Shown here piece by piece: positions 12,785-24,836 of a stretch of DNA of 64,000 nucleotides (position 1 is the first letter of the stretch; each line of letters starts with the position of its first letter). The translations under genes were made by a program, and so were the position numbers. The notes below the pieces were generated by a model. That model was not told the origin of the DNA, did not search any database, and was given only the letters and a program-made list of their open reading frames with translations. The stretch comes from Tamarix chinensis (taxonomy: Eukaryota > Streptophyta > Magnoliopsida > Caryophyllales > Tamaricaceae). The stretch is taken from contig CM060177.1 of the NCBI GenBank assembly GCA_030549775.1, forward strand, positions 90,768,736-90,832,735, read 5' to 3'.

Positions 12785-15125
12785 AAAGAGGACTCAACTA
12801 GGATATATATGGAAATCAAGATTGATTTAGTTACGACTTATGGCTATCTATGTTGTAACTTCATAAAAAAGAAATTGTTTGGTTCCAATTTCTAGATCTC
12901 ATTACCAACTTAATTATACAATGTGTGACCACTTCTACATGTCAAATCCTTGCCAATGAGACAACTACAGGAAATCCTCTTATCTCCATATCTCTTTCTT
13001 CTCTGTATGGGTATGCTATCTCTCCGCATTTAAGAGGAAGAGGATCTCCACAATTGGGAACCTCTGCCAACTGAGAAAAATGGAATATCCTTTTCTCATA
13101 TACTATTCATGGATGATGTTATTTTATTCAATAAGGCTTGTCTACATAACGTGACCACTATTAAATGGGTGCTTGATATTTATGTGAAGAATCTAACAAA
13201 TGCATTGGCTTTGAAAAGACTAGGACGATTTTATTACTAAATTTACCTAAGACATGCACACAGACTTTCTCTATAAAGTAGAATAATGAGAGCATTAATT
13301 ATTTATAAACATATTTGGGATACTCAACAAAACATCCTAGGAAGACAGTGAAGAAATTTCAACATCTTATTGATAAAATTAAGAGTCGACTAGCATATGG
13401 AAATCACACATTCTCTTATTTGTTAGAAGAGAAATGTTAGTAATAACCACAATGGAATCTATTCTTGTGTTATGCCATGCCAGTGGAAATCATCCTATAA
13501 AGGATGGCTAATGAAATTGATAAGATCACAAAAAACTTTCAATTAGGTTCAAAAGAAGTTCATAATAGAATTTATCATATTTCTTGGGAAATAATCACCC
13601 AACCAAAACATTTGAGGGGTTTGGACTTTGGTTTGCTAGGAAAAACAACTATGCACACTTGACAGGTTTCGCATGGGGCTTGAATTGTGAAGCTCATTAA
13701 AAATAATGGAAGTATGCTCTCACTAATAAATATCAAGCTCACAGTAGAGCTACCACTCAATCCACATTATCCACTTGGAAATTTCTTTGTATGGTTAGAT
13801 TGCTCACCCGATATAGAACAAAATGGAATATTATAATAGGTACAACCATAAAATTTTAGCATGACTAATGATGTGGGAAAATGAATATGCGATCTTATAT
13901 CTATGGCTCACTACCTCTTAAAGATGCACAAAAGAAGGTTACTAATCTTTGTAATCAGAACCAATGGAAATCAAATAGTTTATCCATTAACTTGCCACCC
14001 AAGTTACAACAACGTATTCATGGGGGGTACTTATACCCTGTTTCAGTAAACTAGTAGGAATATTGTTTCTTGGAGATTTACAACCCATGATACATTGACC
14101 ACTAAATTGACATACGATTGCATTTTCACTCCCACACCAACTCAAACTACCTAGAACTAGACATGGATCTGGAAATTGGATTACCTTCGAATGTCAAACA
14201 TCTTTTTAGGTTATTATAACATGAATGTTTTCCCACAAGAGAATCTTTGGCCATATGATCAATTATGGATAATAATATTTTCCTTCTATGAACAACCAAA
14301 AGCCTACAGTCACAGGTTTTATAACTGTCCTACCTTTACTTAGTTCTCGAACTAGGTGGGCACTACATCAATTGATGTCTTTAAACACTGTCAAGGCTTT
14401 GGAGACTAGGTAAAATATAATGTTGCAAATGATATTGAGCATTGAAGGAAAAAACTTTTGAAATTCATTTTCAAGCGCAAAATTGCATCGCTTTATTTTT
14501 TTAGATTAGTATTACCTTTCAACCAATCGGTAACCTAGATCCCTATACTCTTATCATAAGGAGAGTATTTGTATGGGTTTACCTTCATCACCATAGAAAC
14601 CATAAAATTAAGAAAAAGGAATGACTAGGGATTCACTCGGAATTGCTACCTCTTAGGATCCTCAAACTCAATACCGATGGTTCAATCCAACATGAAATTG
14701 GTCAAGTGGAACCTAGAAGAATCATTCATGATCATTTGGGCCACTGGGTCGCTAGATCTACTCGATATATATGCATCACTCATAGTCTCCTTGTTGAAAT
14801 TTAGGGTATGCGGGATGGATTTTATGTTGCAGAATCATTAGGAATCTATAGGCTACAGATCTAATTTAATGCACTTTCATTATTATTTCCTTTGAAAATG
14901 ATTCAATCCACTCTTCCATGTTTTCCTCTAATTATAGATTACAAGACTCTTATGCTTAATGTTAAGAAAGTGAGCCTCAATCATACTTAGGAAATAATGT
15001 GGCCCGCCTAAGCTTGGCAATCTATCTAATGTTTCTTTTATGTTTTTCGATGTGTGTCCTATTAGTTTATATAAGATATTAGTCCTTGAATAGCTAATAA
15101 AGCAGTAACTGTTTGTTTGAGCAAA
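12785..15125 (+). mobile_element. L1-type LINE ORF2 remnant (RT, zf-RVT, RNase H)
   Basis: Translations in changing frames give recognisable non-LTR reverse transcriptase pieces: KIDLVTTYGYL (12,817), an LSPYLFLLCM-like segment (12,970), and FMDDVILFNKA at about 13,107, which is the F/YxDD catalytic motif. They are followed by HLIDKIKSRLAYG (13,360) and a SWEIITQPKHLRGLDF segment (13,585). A zf-RVT-like block (IWKLDYLRMSNIFL, 14,170) and an RNase H block (LNTDGS near 14,665, then IIHDHLGHWVARSTR) complete the order expected for plant L1 ORF2. ORF1 is missing and there are many frameshifts and stops. The 3' end is placed near an AATAAAGC run (about 15,098) and is uncertain. Confidence 0.8.
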
Positions 15126-15489
15126 TGATTTATGTTCAAACAATTAATATTTAACTTTTATTTTCAAAAATTGATAAAATTTTAATTATTAAATAAGATA
15201 GAATAGCCGACATTAACCACCACAACTAACATCTTGCACTCCCTTAGACATACACATAATACATAAATTAAAAATCTCTTTCTTATCAAAGATAGAAGGA
15301 TAAAAAAAAAAAGAAAAAAAAAAGAAAAAAAAAAGAAAAAAGCGAAATGGAGCTCTTAAAAAAAGGCCAAAAAGAAACAGCTCGTTTTCCTCGTTATTCG
15401 TTGCGCTCCTCCGGACGTAACGTAATCCCTCTGCGTGTCTTCGCGGGCAGCAAAGGTGAGGAGAAGAGGCAACTAACAGAGACGGCAAA
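15126..15489 (+). promoter_or_regulatory. Proximal promoter and 5' UTR of the OSB gene
   Basis: The sequence immediately 5' of the OSB start codon. It has a broken A-tract (15,301-15,342) and then a comparatively GC-rich leader (about 15,380-15,489). I see no convincing TATA box. The start codon context is GGCAAAATGGC. The dead LINE ends a few hundred bases upstream, so the compact promoter lies between it and the ATG. Transcription start is not determinable by eye. Confidence 0.4.
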
Positions 15490-18400
15490 ATGGCAGCGTC
15501 TTGGACTGCAAACCTCCTATCTATACGCCCAAACCCTCCAAGCATACTCCATATTACTCCTGCTTCGCACATGCCTTTATTCTTTGCATATCCATCAAAA
15601 CAAATCATCAAACAATTGGTCTGCAGTCGAGTGACCAAGTGTTCACTAACCTACAAAGAGTCTCTTGATGCATCAGTAGCGTATCCTAGGCCATCAGAGA
15701 TTCAATGGAAGAAGGAATTATGTAATTCGGTTCAGTTGATTGGGATTGTGGGAACTCCAGTTCAGATCAGTCAACTTAGTTCTGGTAAAGTTGTTGGTCG
15801 ATCTCGGCTTGCTGTTAAGAAATCAGCCACTGAGACATCCTGGTATATAATTTTATCTCCTACGTAATTTTTTTGTTTGAAAATTACTCATATTTGGGGG
15901 TTCTTGAGATGATAGAAACTGGTGAAACCAATTTTTGGGAGTAGAAATGTGGGCATTTGTTGTTCTAAAACGACCTTCTTTGGATTTTTTTTTTTTTTGG
16001 TTGTACTGGCTTCTTGCTGTTCCATTGAGGTAATTGAAGCTGTCTCAATCTATGATTTTTAAACCAGTGATAAGATAATAGGTTTTTTAAATTTAGTTAT
16101 GCTAATGACAAATTATGATTACAGGAAATTATGTTATGGTTTTTAGTTATCGCATCTAATAAGACAAATTTGTTGACTAATAGAAATCAGTAAATGATTC
16201 CTTGTAGCAAGGGGCAATGCCTCTATGGAGTGGTAAATCCTGAAGGATATAAAAGTCTTATACGGATATATAAAACTTGAGACTAACTAGGATGATTGTT
16301 ACATTTCTAAGCTCTATCAAAATAGCACCTTGGAAGGGACAAGTTTTTAACATTTTGATGCTTCACTGAAGGAGTTTGATCTGGCAGTGTATTGTCAATG
16401 ATTTATTATGCATAAGTTGGTAGTGCCTATCTGCCAAAGCTTTGCTCTGTTTATAATTCTCATTCTTCGCCTTCATCATGTACCTGTGGTCTGATCCCTA
16501 TGGATATCATTTGACTATCGATCAATATTATACCTGGCCTTTCCTATGCTTGATTAACCTTGGAGTTTCAGTCTGAAAGGCTGGTGGGAGACATCTCCTG
16601 GTAGAGAAGAGAAAATATAGGGAATAGGCGTTTGAAGAGTGTATGCTATGGCATTGGCTGGGTGCTTGTGTTCATTTATCCTTGGGTGGATGATGCATTT
16701 TGTATTTCCCCCAAAGACATACCATGAAAGTGAATCTCTTCAGGAAAAAATCCCAAACTTTTTCATGCTGCCCGCTTGGAAGCCTTAAATTAGAAATGGA
16801 GGGTCTGTTTTCTGCATAGGTTGCATGGGAGCTTCATGTAATGTTCCCCCATTCAGACATGTTTGAGGGTAGAACTCTTTGGAAGCTCCCTTTGGTCAGT
16901 TTTTTCCATTTAGCCAGTATTATTCCTTTATCCCATCAAGAAACTTCCTCTCAATTCTTATTTTATACCACAAAACTAACTGTTGCTCTCAAATTTGGAA
17001 AGCCTAACTTTCTTGCACTACAACACAAATTAGAGGTAATCATCAAACACCTTGTTACTTTGATAAACACAATGTATTTCAGAGGTTGCATATTGTTAAG
17101 CGCAAGAACTAATCTCTCTGTTAGTTCACAGCAGTATATAACTACCACAAGAACACACGCAGAGAAAAATAGAAGGGAATGACAGAGAGTAGAAAACAGG
17201 AAGAAAGTTCTTGATGCAAACCGAGAGTAATCTTTATTCAATCAAAGAAAGTTAATACATCACCGGAGAACTCTGTTTTATCTCCAAGATTACATTAACT
17301 CACTTCTTGATCTTCCTCTCTATTATGTAGCGTATCCCTTTTATACACAACACTCCTAATAATCCAGCTAAGATGGGAGGGATTAACCAATGAGAAATAA
17401 GCTCTTCAACGGCTATATTTTCACTAACTCATTCTGTTAACAAATGGTTAACTAGGATAAAGCAGTGCACGTGAGTCATAGTTTATTTCTCACACATATA
17501 ATTAAATATCAAGTTTAATCTTTCTTTTTTGGTCTAACATCCCCCTTTCCTGATTCCCGTCCTTGTTGCTATGCAACTTAGGCCTCTGATGCAATTAGAA
17601 GATATTTTGTAATTTACTTTTTATAGATTTTAAGTATTATTTGGTTAATTTAGATAATATCTGTTAGTTATAGGTATTATTCAGTTATAAATAGTTATCT
17701 TTTAGTAATAGGCTTAGGCCCTTTTAAAATACTCTTAATATGTTTTAAGATAGAATATTATCATTTGTTAGAAAATGTTCTTTTGTTTTGTAGCCCTTTC
17801 CTTAGGCTTATGAGTTAGAAAATTAATTTAGAAAACATATGGGGAGGAATAATTGAGGTTTTTGAGTACTCAATATTATGGTTCTTGCTCTTTCTATGGT
17901 GAAAAGCATAAAAGGAGAGGGCAAGAGGTAGTTAGCAACTCCCTTAGAGTAGGGGGGCTGGTGACTAAGCTTGGGAATTGAGAAAGGGAGAGAGGAGATA
18001 TGAGAGAACAAAAGGGGAGGCTTAGGAATTAACATTGATAGTTAATTCTCCAGATAAGCTGTTGATACCCTAACCTCTTATTATAACTTATTACAAGCTA
18101 TTGGGTGTAGGCAAGTTGATAAGCCTAAATAAGACTTGTTACCTCCATTACATTCATAAAGACTTTTTAATTCAAATAAGGCATGTTGCCTATTAATAAC
18201 AAAAAATAAGGTCTGCTACTTATTAGTAAAGTCCAAGACTCTTGGGCTAAGATTGGGTTATTGAACCCCATTCAGGTTTGGGGATAGACCCAACCAAGCA
18301 ATTAAATCGCGGTCGCGGTCGCGGTTGCGGTTGCGGTCGCGGTGTCGCGATATTGGAGGGTCGCGAACGATATTTTATATGTCGCGGTTGTCGCAGCGTG

Positions 18401-21400
18401 ATTTTTTATTCTTTTTTCACAACAAATATTAGCAAATACTAGTAAATATCGACAAATATCGGTAAATATCGGTAGAATATCGGTAAATATCGGTCGATAA
18501 CTGATATATCGCCGATAAATATGTGAAATTCTAAATCCGTCGCGTATCGCCAATTTCGCGTATCGGCTAACCCAAAATCCGATAAATATCGGCCGATATT
18601 GCGTATCGGGACCGATATTTAATTGTATGGACCCAACCCACTAAGGCATTTGTAACATTACTCTCCTTCTATAGATCAAGCTTGTCCTTAAATTTGAAGG
18701 AAGGGAAGAGCTATAGAAATCAACAAAGAATGTTGCGATAGCTTGATTTGGAGGAAATCCATACCACTTGATCAATAATGCCAAATAATGAGGGGCCAAA
18801 CAAGCCAAAAATTGAAAGAGTCTGAAAGCTAGTGATGTCTTACCTAGGTAAGCCGTGTATGAGAAATTTAGCCCGAGTTTCTCCAACACCCAGTTTGTTA
18901 CTAAACCCATCATCCTTACCATTACCTAAATTTTTTCCTTTCTCACCAAAGTTAATTGTATATCCGGCTCATCAGCAGTTGGAATCAACTTTTTAACTTT
19001 TTCCAACCCGCCTTTAATAGAGGGTTTGATTGTAAGTTTTTTTGTAACCTCCCAATATAAAGTAGGTGTTTGGTGGCACTGTCAAAATAATTTGACCACG
19101 CTCCATGAAGTGTTGAGTTGTGGCCATCGACTATGTAGCTGGTTTACTAGGGGATTTAGGTAGCAGGGGCCAAAATATGGGGCTAGTCGGTGGAGGAGAG
19201 TGTCTTGTGGGTCTTATGTCACCCTTGAGCTCCAAGATTAGCTCCAGAGTGTCTAACAAGAATTGGGCTTGTTAAGTTACTCCCGGGGAATGATAGTGAT
19301 AATGGGCTAGCCCTCGATATGATTTTGAGGTCCTTTATGGAAATGAAATATGTCTTGCCCATCTGCATGTAGTAATAACTAGTGGTGGCAATCAGGTTGG
19401 GCCATCCTTGGGTCGGGTTATTTGTGGGTCGGGTTTGGGTTATTGCAAATTTAGGTTGTATCGAGTTAATTTATCATTTCGGGTCGGGTTTGTGTGGAGC
19501 TAGTTCAAGGTAGGGTTGGGTTTAGACCGAGCAAGCTTATGTTCAGGTGATTTCGGGTTCAGGTTAATTTGACAAGTCAGGTTTTGGATTAACTTAACGG
19601 ATTAGACTTTTTAAGGTTTTGATGGGTTGAGTTTAGGTTGGGTTTGGGCCGAGCTAATTTTGGATCAGATCATTTCAGGTTTGTGTCAAACTGGATATTA
19701 ACCACCAAAATTAAGCCAACTTATTAACCTCATAAGCTAGTAGTAATTTTAACTTTATGTAAGCATGTGATTGAAAATATATTATTAACTACTGCTTGTT
19801 TATTATTATGACTTTTTAATGATATCTTTTTATACGAAAAAATAGGTAAAATTAGAATATTATTGGTGAATAAGCATGTCCACAGTAAAAGTAAGAAAAA
19901 TAAGTAAGATTTTTAAATCAATATATTTTGAAAAGTTTTAAATAAATAATAAGACGTGTAATTTGGAATTTGATCTCTCGAGTTAGGTTGATGCCGGGTC
20001 GGGTTGATGGTGAATTTGGTCTATGTCGAGTTACAGGTTGGGTTTGGGTTGGGTTAGGTCAATTATATTCTGGTCATCGTTGGGTCGGGTTGATGAATTT
20101 CTTGGATTATATTGAGTTAGGTTTTGAACGGGTCAGGTTGGGTCAACTTTTGTCAGCTCTGGTAATAACATCTTGCGAGGCGGTCGTAAGTCTCTGTTAA
20201 AGTCAATGAGGGATGTCTAGGTGTTGCAAGGGCCATATCTTGACTTTGGCGGTGTCATTGGTGGTTGGGTAAAAGCTTCCCAACACAAAGGTGAGGTGTT
20301 GTATTATGGGTTGTAGCTACTGGGGCGATAGGCATAGGAGCTAGGCTTAGTGCGGTAGAGGTTGGTGGTCTTGGGGGCTGTTGGAGATGCAGAGGTGCGA
20401 TGGGGGGGTGTTTGTTGGAGTGGTGATGAAGAGTGGTGGTATGCAGAGGGGCAATTGGTGAGCAAGCAAAGGCTGGTGAGGGAGTCGGGGGCCTCATTGG
20501 TGGTCAAAATTGGCAGTGAAGGCCGGAGATGTCATGGATGCAACAATGGGTTTGGGCAGCAAAGTGGTGGTAGACAACTTATGGGGTGGATTTCGGCGAG
20601 CCATGCCACTCAGGGTTCTCAGCAATGGGGGCCTTGATTTGGAATTTCTTGCAAACAATAAATGTTTGCCTAGCATATTCTCACATCAACCTAGTAGCTT
20701 CTTTTAGTCCTTCCATGATTCCTTCCAGGGCTCTGTTTTACCTTTTCCCTTGACTCATCTAGATTCTAAAAGGTTGTCTGCAATCAATCTACCTTTTCTT
20801 GCAAAGCAATTGTAAACCCCGCTTTGATACTAGTTTTTACGTTCCCATGTTATGGAGTGATGGGGAGGATTAATTGAGAATGTTGAGTGCTTAGTACCAG
20901 GGTTCTTGCACCTCCTATGGTGAAAGAGTAAGAGGAGATGGGAAGAAGTGGCTAGTGGCTCCCTTTGAATAGGAGGACCGCAACTAGGGTTAGGGTTTGA
21001 GAGAGGAGACAGCAAAAGGGGAGGCTAGGGTCTGTTATTTGTAGGATTATTACAAGCTAATGGGCTTAGGAAAATAGATAATAGATTTTTATTGGTAAGA
21101 TCTATTACCTCTATTGCATTGTAGGAATCCTTTAATTAAAATAAGGCTTCCTCCTTATTAATAACTTGATATAAGCTCTGCTACTTATTAATAAACAAAA
21201 TTCCTAAGGCTTTTCGCAGGCTAAGGCTGGGTCATTGAGCTTGTTGGGTTCAGCAATAGGCTTCACCCATAAAGACATTCTTGACATGATGCCGCTTTCT
21301 ACAGACCATGAATGAGTAATATTCATACTAACTGGTATGCCTCGGTTGATTGTATATCTTTGCTACTTTCTCCACTGTTGAGTGGGTCTCTTCTACTTGT

Positions 21401-24085
21401 TCTCTTTCTCCCTGCCTTATCTTCTATTTCCTTCTCTCTAAACCAGCATTGCATCAGACTCGATTGAATATAATTCCTATAAATTCTTCAGAAGGGATGC
21501 TCATACAATAAACTATTGCTCCCAATCTTGCTTGGTTTTTGGGTCAGCTGATGTGAGACATCGCCGAAACGCGATAATTTTAAAAAATCACATATTTATT
21601 GTGGATATAACTGCTGATACATATGCTTCAGCCAATATTTGTTGTGAAAAATAATAAAATTCATGTTGCGACAACCATGACATAAAATATCCTCCACGAT
21701 ACCTCGGCGCTGCAATGCCACAATTGTGACCACAATATTGCCACGACCGCAGTTTTATTACCTGAAGATGCTGCCCCTTGCCTAAGCATGATATGGTTGA
21801 TGAATTGATGATACACAATGGAATCTTTAAAATGCATACCAACCAAATTTGTTTCCTAACGCACAAATCTAGAGTTTTACGTGTCTGCTAAGAGTGCGAG
21901 TCTCTTCTTCTCTGGCAGTAGTGTCAGAAATCTCCTTAAGTAATTATTCAGATGAAAATACTACTGCCATGCTTACTACAAGAAGATGGCTAAATTTTTT
22001 TTCTTCTTTTATCTATTATTATTATTATTATTTTATATATTTGAGAAACAATATTTTGGAGTAAGAAAGTGTTTACTTACTGAGGTTTTGTCAATAAGTT
22101 GATTCTTTTAGTACTTGATTTTGTACCTGTTGCATACCAAACATGACAGATTTTGCATCTTATCATGAACCGAACTTCTCAAGGCAACCTCCTCTGTCTC
22201 TAACCAAGTTGTTTGTATTATATACCTACAGTCATTATATCAGCATCTCTTTTGTTAGAACTTTAATGTCTTTTTTATGAATATTTTTCGATGCGTTCGG
22301 TGATAATTCATTGGTTTCAAACATGTTCACTGGATGTCTTTGATAATGTAGGATCAATCTGACATTTTGGGATGAATTGGCTCATGTGGCTTACGAGCAT
22401 CTGGAGAAGGGTCAGCAGATATATATATCTGGTCGTCTGGTATGTGATTCAGTTCAAAGTGATGACGGGAAAGAGAAGAACTATTACAAGGTTTGGTGAC
22501 CTAGTTCAAGTATGTTTCCAAGTTGAATTTCACTAAGTTTATTTACCGAGGACACTAATGAGAAGGCTGGATATGCAGGTAGTTGTCCAGCAACTAAATT
22601 TTGTTGAAAGAAGCTTTCCGTCTCCTTTGGCTTTGTATGATGACAGTTCCAATTCCACAGCATCAGGTGATGTGTGTGCTGTATTTTGTATGCGGCTAGT
22701 GTCGTTGGAAAGCCTGGAATGTTGGTTTATTTCTGAAACGTGTCATTTACTATCATGTAGCGAAAAAGTTTGTTGACTCTGCTATGACTAAGCCCTCCAC
22801 TGAACAGCTTTGGCAAGCATTTTTCGCTAATCCCATGGTGTGGTGGGATAACCGCAGGAACAAGGTATAATCCTTTTCTAATTGGGATGGGGTTGGGTGT
22901 GAAAAATGTAATTTCTTGTTGCGTTTTTCATTTCCTGAAGTGATTGCGTATCAATGTCCTGTTAGAAGGCTTTGTCCTAGGAAGTTTACTACATTGGATA
23001 TGTGTGTGCTGATTGTTGAGTTACATGCTCGCATGCTTCCTTGCTTTCGGAGCAGGCGATGATCCTTAAGTAAATCTTTTTATCAAAGTTGGTATGCTTG
23101 ACTAGGCTATAAAAGAGTCGAGCCTGTTCATTAGCCAACTCAATTTTATTTGGGTTTTTCATTTAGTTAAATAAACCAATCTTGAGCTTTATTTTTAGGT
23201 CCATTTATTATATTAATTGAGCGAGTTGGGATAAATTCGGCATGTTTGTTCATAATATAATAGTATCTGATAAATATCTTGATATATATATATATATATA
23301 TTGGCAAAGCGAGTGTATAATTGAATTAAGAAGATAGGTCTTTCTATTATCGTCTTATTAGGTTATGCATAAATGAATTGAGCTAATAATTGAGTTCAGA
23401 ATGAAATGAACCGAGTGGGCTTAACTTGTTTTAAATAATTGAGTCCAGGCTTGAGCATTGATACTCAAGAGTAGGCTCATTTAATAAATGAGTCGGTTCG
23501 GTTTTACTCATTTAGCATGCACAAGGTGGCTTGGCTCGACTCCATTAGGCTGTAGCTTGGTTGCACTAAGGTCGCTATGATTGGGTCTCATCAACTGGCA
23601 CGAGTTGGATATTTCCACGAGTGCTAAAAAACATGAGTTTGCGGGATCATCTAGATGTAGACTATCTGTTTGGGTGACATCATCAGAGATTAAGAATCAT
23701 AAACATGAAAGGGAGAGAAATAGAAGTGATAACAGTGGAAATATCATGAAAAAATAGTGTTTGCTTATTGGCATGATATCCTGATTCATGGGCAATAGTT
23801 GTCGAACTATCATTTTCTCGCGCTAACTGAACTTTTGACTATTCATTTACAATTCTTTTTATCCATTCGGCTTATGTTGCTTTATCTCATTGGCAGAAAA
23901 ATCCGAAGTATCCAGATTTTAAACATAAAGATACGGGGGAAGCTCTGTGGGTTGAAGGCAGGTATAATCCTCCATGGGTGAAGTCACAATTAGAGATACT
24001 AGATACAAGAATGGAATCTCTTCGTCTTCGGAATGGAGGAGGGGATTTCGATTTCCTTGATACAAAAGATTTCTCACCTTTCTAA
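15490..24085 (+). CDS. OSB: Organellar single-stranded DNA-binding protein, OSB family (five exons)
   Basis: Exons: 15490-15842, 22352-22490, 22579-22666, 22761-22864 and 23897-24085. All introns are GT-AG and the frames join cleanly to give 290 residues. Residues 1 to about 45 look like an organellar transit peptide (Ser/Pro-rich, few acidic residues). An OB-fold/SSB-like region spans about 79-180 (VQLIGIVGTPVQ, then INLTFWDELAHVAYEHLEKG and IYISGRL). A single plant-specific PDF motif spans about 221-246 (WWDNRRNK, then NPKYPDFKHK), split by intron 4. OSB proteins bind single-stranded organelle DNA and, in Arabidopsis, restrain illegitimate recombination of mitochondrial DNA. One PDF motif fits the OSB1/OSB2-like type. 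All visible family features are intact, so it is probably functional. Mitochondrial versus plastid targeting cannot be decided by eye. The 6.5-kb first intron is full of transposons. Convergent with the Aux/IAA gene. Confidence 0.93.
17094..17539 (-). mobile_element. Copia-type LTR with adjoining polypurine tract
   Basis: On the minus strand it starts TGTTAGACC and ends GCGCTTAACA (446 bp, TG...CA). It contains TATAAAAGG near 17,340 and is directly preceded by AGGAAAGGGGGA, a polypurine tract. It therefore looks like the 3' LTR plus a stub of internal sequence rather than a clean solo LTR; matching flanking 5-mers are absent. Copia assignment is based on LTR size and termini and is tentative. 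Confidence 0.6.
18296..18629. mobile_element. CpG-rich MITE, possibly Mutator-type, with 9-bp target duplication
   Basis: A 334-bp element flanked by GACCCAACC at 18287-18295 and 18630-18638. Its ends are inverted repeats: CAATTAAATCGCGGTC on the left, and CAATTAAATATCGGTC as the reverse complement of the right end. Inside are repeated GCGGTC units on the left and about ten ATATCGG/CCGATAT motifs on the right. The related gypsy 5' LTR has no such insert at the equivalent site (near 21,260), supporting insertion into the 3' LTR. The 9-bp duplication suggests Mutator-like mobilisation; no transposase is encoded. Confidence 0.75.
19380..20161. mobile_element. Non-autonomous hAT element, 782 bp
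   Basis: Flanked by a perfect 8-bp duplication GTAATAAC (19372-19379 and 20162-20169), the hAT signature. Ends are TAGTGGTGGCAATC and, inverted, CAGAGCTGACAAAA. Subterminal regions are packed with GGGTCGGGTT-type repeats. No transposase frame is present. It lies within the gypsy remnant, so it inserted later. Confidence 0.85.
21560..21760. mobile_element. Second, inverted and truncated copy of the CpG-rich MITE
   Basis: The reverse complement of the left half of the 18,296 element aligns here: CAATATTTGTTGTGAAAAA, TTGCGACAACC, CATAAAATATC and an ACGACCGCAGTTTTATTA end. Many CG dinucleotides have become TG or CA, as expected for methylated, old repeat DNA. No target duplication was found. Confidence 0.6.
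23085..23560. mobile_element. Possible hAT-like MITE in OSB intron 4
   Basis: A stretch of intron 4 (22,865-23,896) with GAGCC/GGCTC and GAGTCGG-type subterminal-like repeats on both sides, and a short (TA)n tract at 23,282-23,301. This composition is common in plant hAT MITEs, but I could not identify matched termini or a target duplication. Confidence 0.3.
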
Positions 24086-24341
24086 AGCGCTGGGATAGAT
24101 GTTACCTTTTTATGATGGAGAAATTCATCTTTATGCAGGCCTTTTAACTTCATATAGATACGGGTCCACTGAGTAGTTGATGTATGTAATTGAGCTTCAT
24201 GTATATATGTACATCATAAATTATGCCGGCCGGAGAAACTACACTATATATACAGTGCACTTATAAATGCCGTAACGAGAACCAAGATTTCTTTCGTATG
24301 GGTTTTGATTTGTACGATAGCAGCAGTTACCCGGCGTCAGG

Positions 24342-24836
24342 TAGGGATGATAATGGATCGGGTACTCCCTATCCGTTATTCAAATTCAATAATAAAACCT
24401 ATATCTATATTCGTATCCAAATTCGGTGGGTATTTTTTTTTCTTCATCTATATTCATATCTATATCCGTTTAAATATTTATCAGGTAAAATTTATAGATT
24501 TTCGGGTAAAATTTATTAAGTATAAAGTAAAAATTATTTAATGTTAGAATTATATATTTAGATTGTTAAAATTTAATCATATTTTTACTTTTAGCATAAG
24601 AAAATATACTTAAGGTTACATAAATGAAGGTAAATAAATAATTTTATATCGACTAAATGAATGCGAGTACGGATACGGATTTGATGATCCCTTATTCATA
24701 TCTACACCCAAACCCGGCGGATATTTCTCCCCTTCCTTCATATCCGTATTTATATTTGTTTATTCATATCCGTTTACACATCTGACTGATAAAATCTGTC
24801 AGATTTCGGGTAAAACTCATCTGATTGTCATCCCTA
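24342..24836. mobile_element. hAT-type MITE, 495 bp
   Basis: Starts TAGGGATGATAATG and ends with the inverted version TAGGGATGACAATC. The flanking 8-mers GCGTCAGG (24334-24341) and GCCTCACG (24837-24844) match at 6 of 8 positions, consistent with an eroded hAT target duplication. Subterminal TATCCGT-type repeats are present. It lies about 250 bases downstream of the OSB stop and may fall in its 3' flank. Confidence 0.75.

Larger units (their letters stand above)
17825..21286 (-). mobile_element. Ty3/gypsy-like LTR retrotransposon remnant
   Basis: Two related direct repeats bracket about 2.2 kb. The 3' LTR (about 17,825-18,657, enlarged by an inserted MITE) begins, on the minus strand, TGTTACAAATGCC after a purine tract AGAAGGAGAG. 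The 5' LTR (about 20,835-21,286) begins TGTCAAGAATGTC and is followed by CTAGTATCAAAGC, which resembles an initiator-Met tRNA primer-binding site. The interior is heavily decayed: a Pro/Thr/His-rich open stretch (20,255-20,497, minus) sits where gag would be. The sequence just before the 3' LTR resembles the end of gypsy pol followed by a purine tract. Most of pol is gone. A hAT element (19,380-20,161) is inserted in the interior. Confidence 0.6.
15843..22351 (+). other. OSB intron 1, transposon-filled
   Basis: A 6,509-base GT-AG intron (TG|GTATAT donor, AATGTAG|GAT acceptor) joining the codon for Trp118. It holds a copia LTR, a gypsy remnant with nested hAT and MITE insertions, and a second MITE copy. 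15,850-17,090 shows no recognisable element; 21,770-22,350 likewise. Confidence 0.85.

Noticed and set aside
15213..15638. 141-codon minus-strand frame over the OSB leader
   Set aside because: Antisense to the true first exon and includes a translated A-tract; no family resemblance.
17094..17539. Clean solo LTR
   Set aside because: A polypurine tract adjoins one side and flanking 5-mers differ, so it is a truncated element end.
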